A stretch of DNA of 64,000 nt from Pedobacter sp. KBS0701 (lineage in GTDB: Bacteria; Bacteroidota; Bacteroidia; Sphingobacteriales; Sphingobacteriaceae), in assembly GCF_005938645.2 (NCBI RefSeq), contig NZ_CP042171.1, positions 2,604,001-2,668,000 on the forward strand, in the 5' to 3' direction. Made by a program: the position numbers and the translations under genes. Within the stretch, counting starts at the first letter, position 1. The number at the start of each line of letters is the position of its first letter. A model generated the notes under the pieces. That model had not been told where the DNA came from and made no database searches. It worked only from the letters and a program-made list of their open reading frames with translations. This document shows positions 63,397 to 64,000 of this stretch, piece by piece.

Positions 63397-64000
63397 ATGG
63401 AACTTACCAGTATCGCTATCGATGATGAGCCGCAAGCCCTTGCCGAAATCGGGGAACTCCTTTCGCTTACTCCAGGGATCAACCTACGCGCAACTTTCAA
63501 CAATGTAAACGACGCCATCCACAATCTTCAGGAATTCGGACCGGTGGATATCGTCTTCTGTGATATCAGCATGCCGGTTACCGACGGTATTAAAGGCGCA
63601 AAGATGCTGAAAGTCTATTGTGACCACTTGGTCTATATCACTGCACACCGCAACTACGCAGAAGAAGCATTTCACGAAGGCGCATCCGGATACCTGGTCA
63701 AACCCATCAACCATGAACGCCTGATCGAAAAGGTAGAACAGCTAAAGGAAACCCAGGAAAAAAACCGGCGGATAGAATATAGCGAAAAGAAGTTCGCCTT
63801 CATTACCGGAAAGACCAAGCATAGTTTTATCCAGGTGTTCTACAGCGAGATCATATACTTTGAGGCGCTGCTCAACCATATCAAGATCATTACCACCAGA
63901 AATACCGAGATCACCTATATAGGTCTTAAACAACTGGAAAGGGACCTGATGCGCCATCCGGACTTTATCAGGATCGGTAAATCGCACATGATCTCCATCA
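63397..64000 (+). CDS. LytTR-family response regulator, cut by window edge
   Basis: The frame from the ATG at 63397 is open to base 64000 (about 201 codons). Receiver domain: IAIDDEPQALAEIGELLSL, phosphoacceptor Asp in VDIVFCDISMPVTDG, Lys in GYLVKPINHERL. LytTR domain starts KFAFITGKTKHSFIQVFYSE and continues YFEALLNHIKIITTRNTEIT, GLKQLERDLMRHPDFIRIGK. The full protein is about 240 aa and finishes beyond the window. No kinase partner is upstream; it may follow downstream. Confidence 0.9.
   Translation, partial: MELTSIAIDDEPQALAEIGELLSLTPGINLRATFNNVNDAIHNLQEFGPVDIVFCDISMPVTDGIKGAKMLKVYCDHLVYITAHRNYAEEAFHEGASGYLVKPINHERLIEKVEQLKETQEKNRRIEYSEKKFAFITGKTKHSFIQVFYSEIIYFEALLNHIKIITTRNTEITYIGLKQLERDLMRHPDFIRIGKSHMISI

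Overview
The window comes from a Bacteroidota genome, most likely family Sphingobacteriaceae (Pedobacter/Mucilaginibacter-like). This rests on a SusC/SusD pair, RHS proteins of the Bacteroidetes type, LytS/LytTR two-component genes, an RteC-type protein, DUF6520 and MauE-like proteins, weak Shine-Dalgarno sites and several TAnnTTTG promoter boxes. No rRNA or tRNA gene was recognised.

Layout. (1) 0.1-8.3 kb: one leftward operon for a type IV pilus / type II secretion-like machine (pseudopilin, short prepilin peptidase, GspE/PilB ATPase, secretin, PilM/N-like, PilO-like, then three accessory envelope proteins). No GspF/PilC platform gene is visible. (2) 8.4-13.2 kb: a decayed RHS polymorphic-toxin locus: split RHS halves, two nuclease-toxin/immunity modules, and two copies of a spacer repeat ending in an identical 48-bp palindrome-bearing block. 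(3) 14-24 kb: a dense set of short-chain dehydrogenases, AraC and Crp/Fnr regulators and small stress-type proteins; one Crp/Fnr gene is bracketed by two copies of a 16-bp palindromic operator. (4) 24.4-29.4 kb: mostly decayed gene fragments plus a methyltransferase. (5) 29.6-43.7 kb: an accessory locus with a full-length LanB-type dehydratase, a LytS/LytTR two-component pair, an RteC-like protein with a 47-codon Thr-rich small ORF just upstream, a MauE-like membrane protein, a DUF6520 peptide, and an operon of SusD, SusC and a TlpA-DUF3738-like fusion. (6) 44-54 kb: a defence island: a structured noncoding stretch, an XRE regulator, a membrane coiled-coil protein, a DUF262/HNH protein with a GGCT-like partner, Vsr endonuclease, and a C5-methyltransferase overlapping a restriction endonuclease. 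(7) 55-64 kb: three dispersed ~110-bp repeats, an SOS mutagenesis cassette (UmuD-like, frameshifted UmuC, SRAP protein), a secreted astacin-type metalloprotease, and a LytTR response regulator cut by the right edge.

The strongest leads are the LanB locus (a cyclase gene is absent and the candidate substrate has no Cys), the RHS cassette/tag array, the new Crp/Fnr operator pair, and the structured intergenic element upstream of the defence island. At least five genes are broken by apparent single-base indels, two of them in homopolymers. Assembly error must therefore be excluded before calling them pseudogenes.
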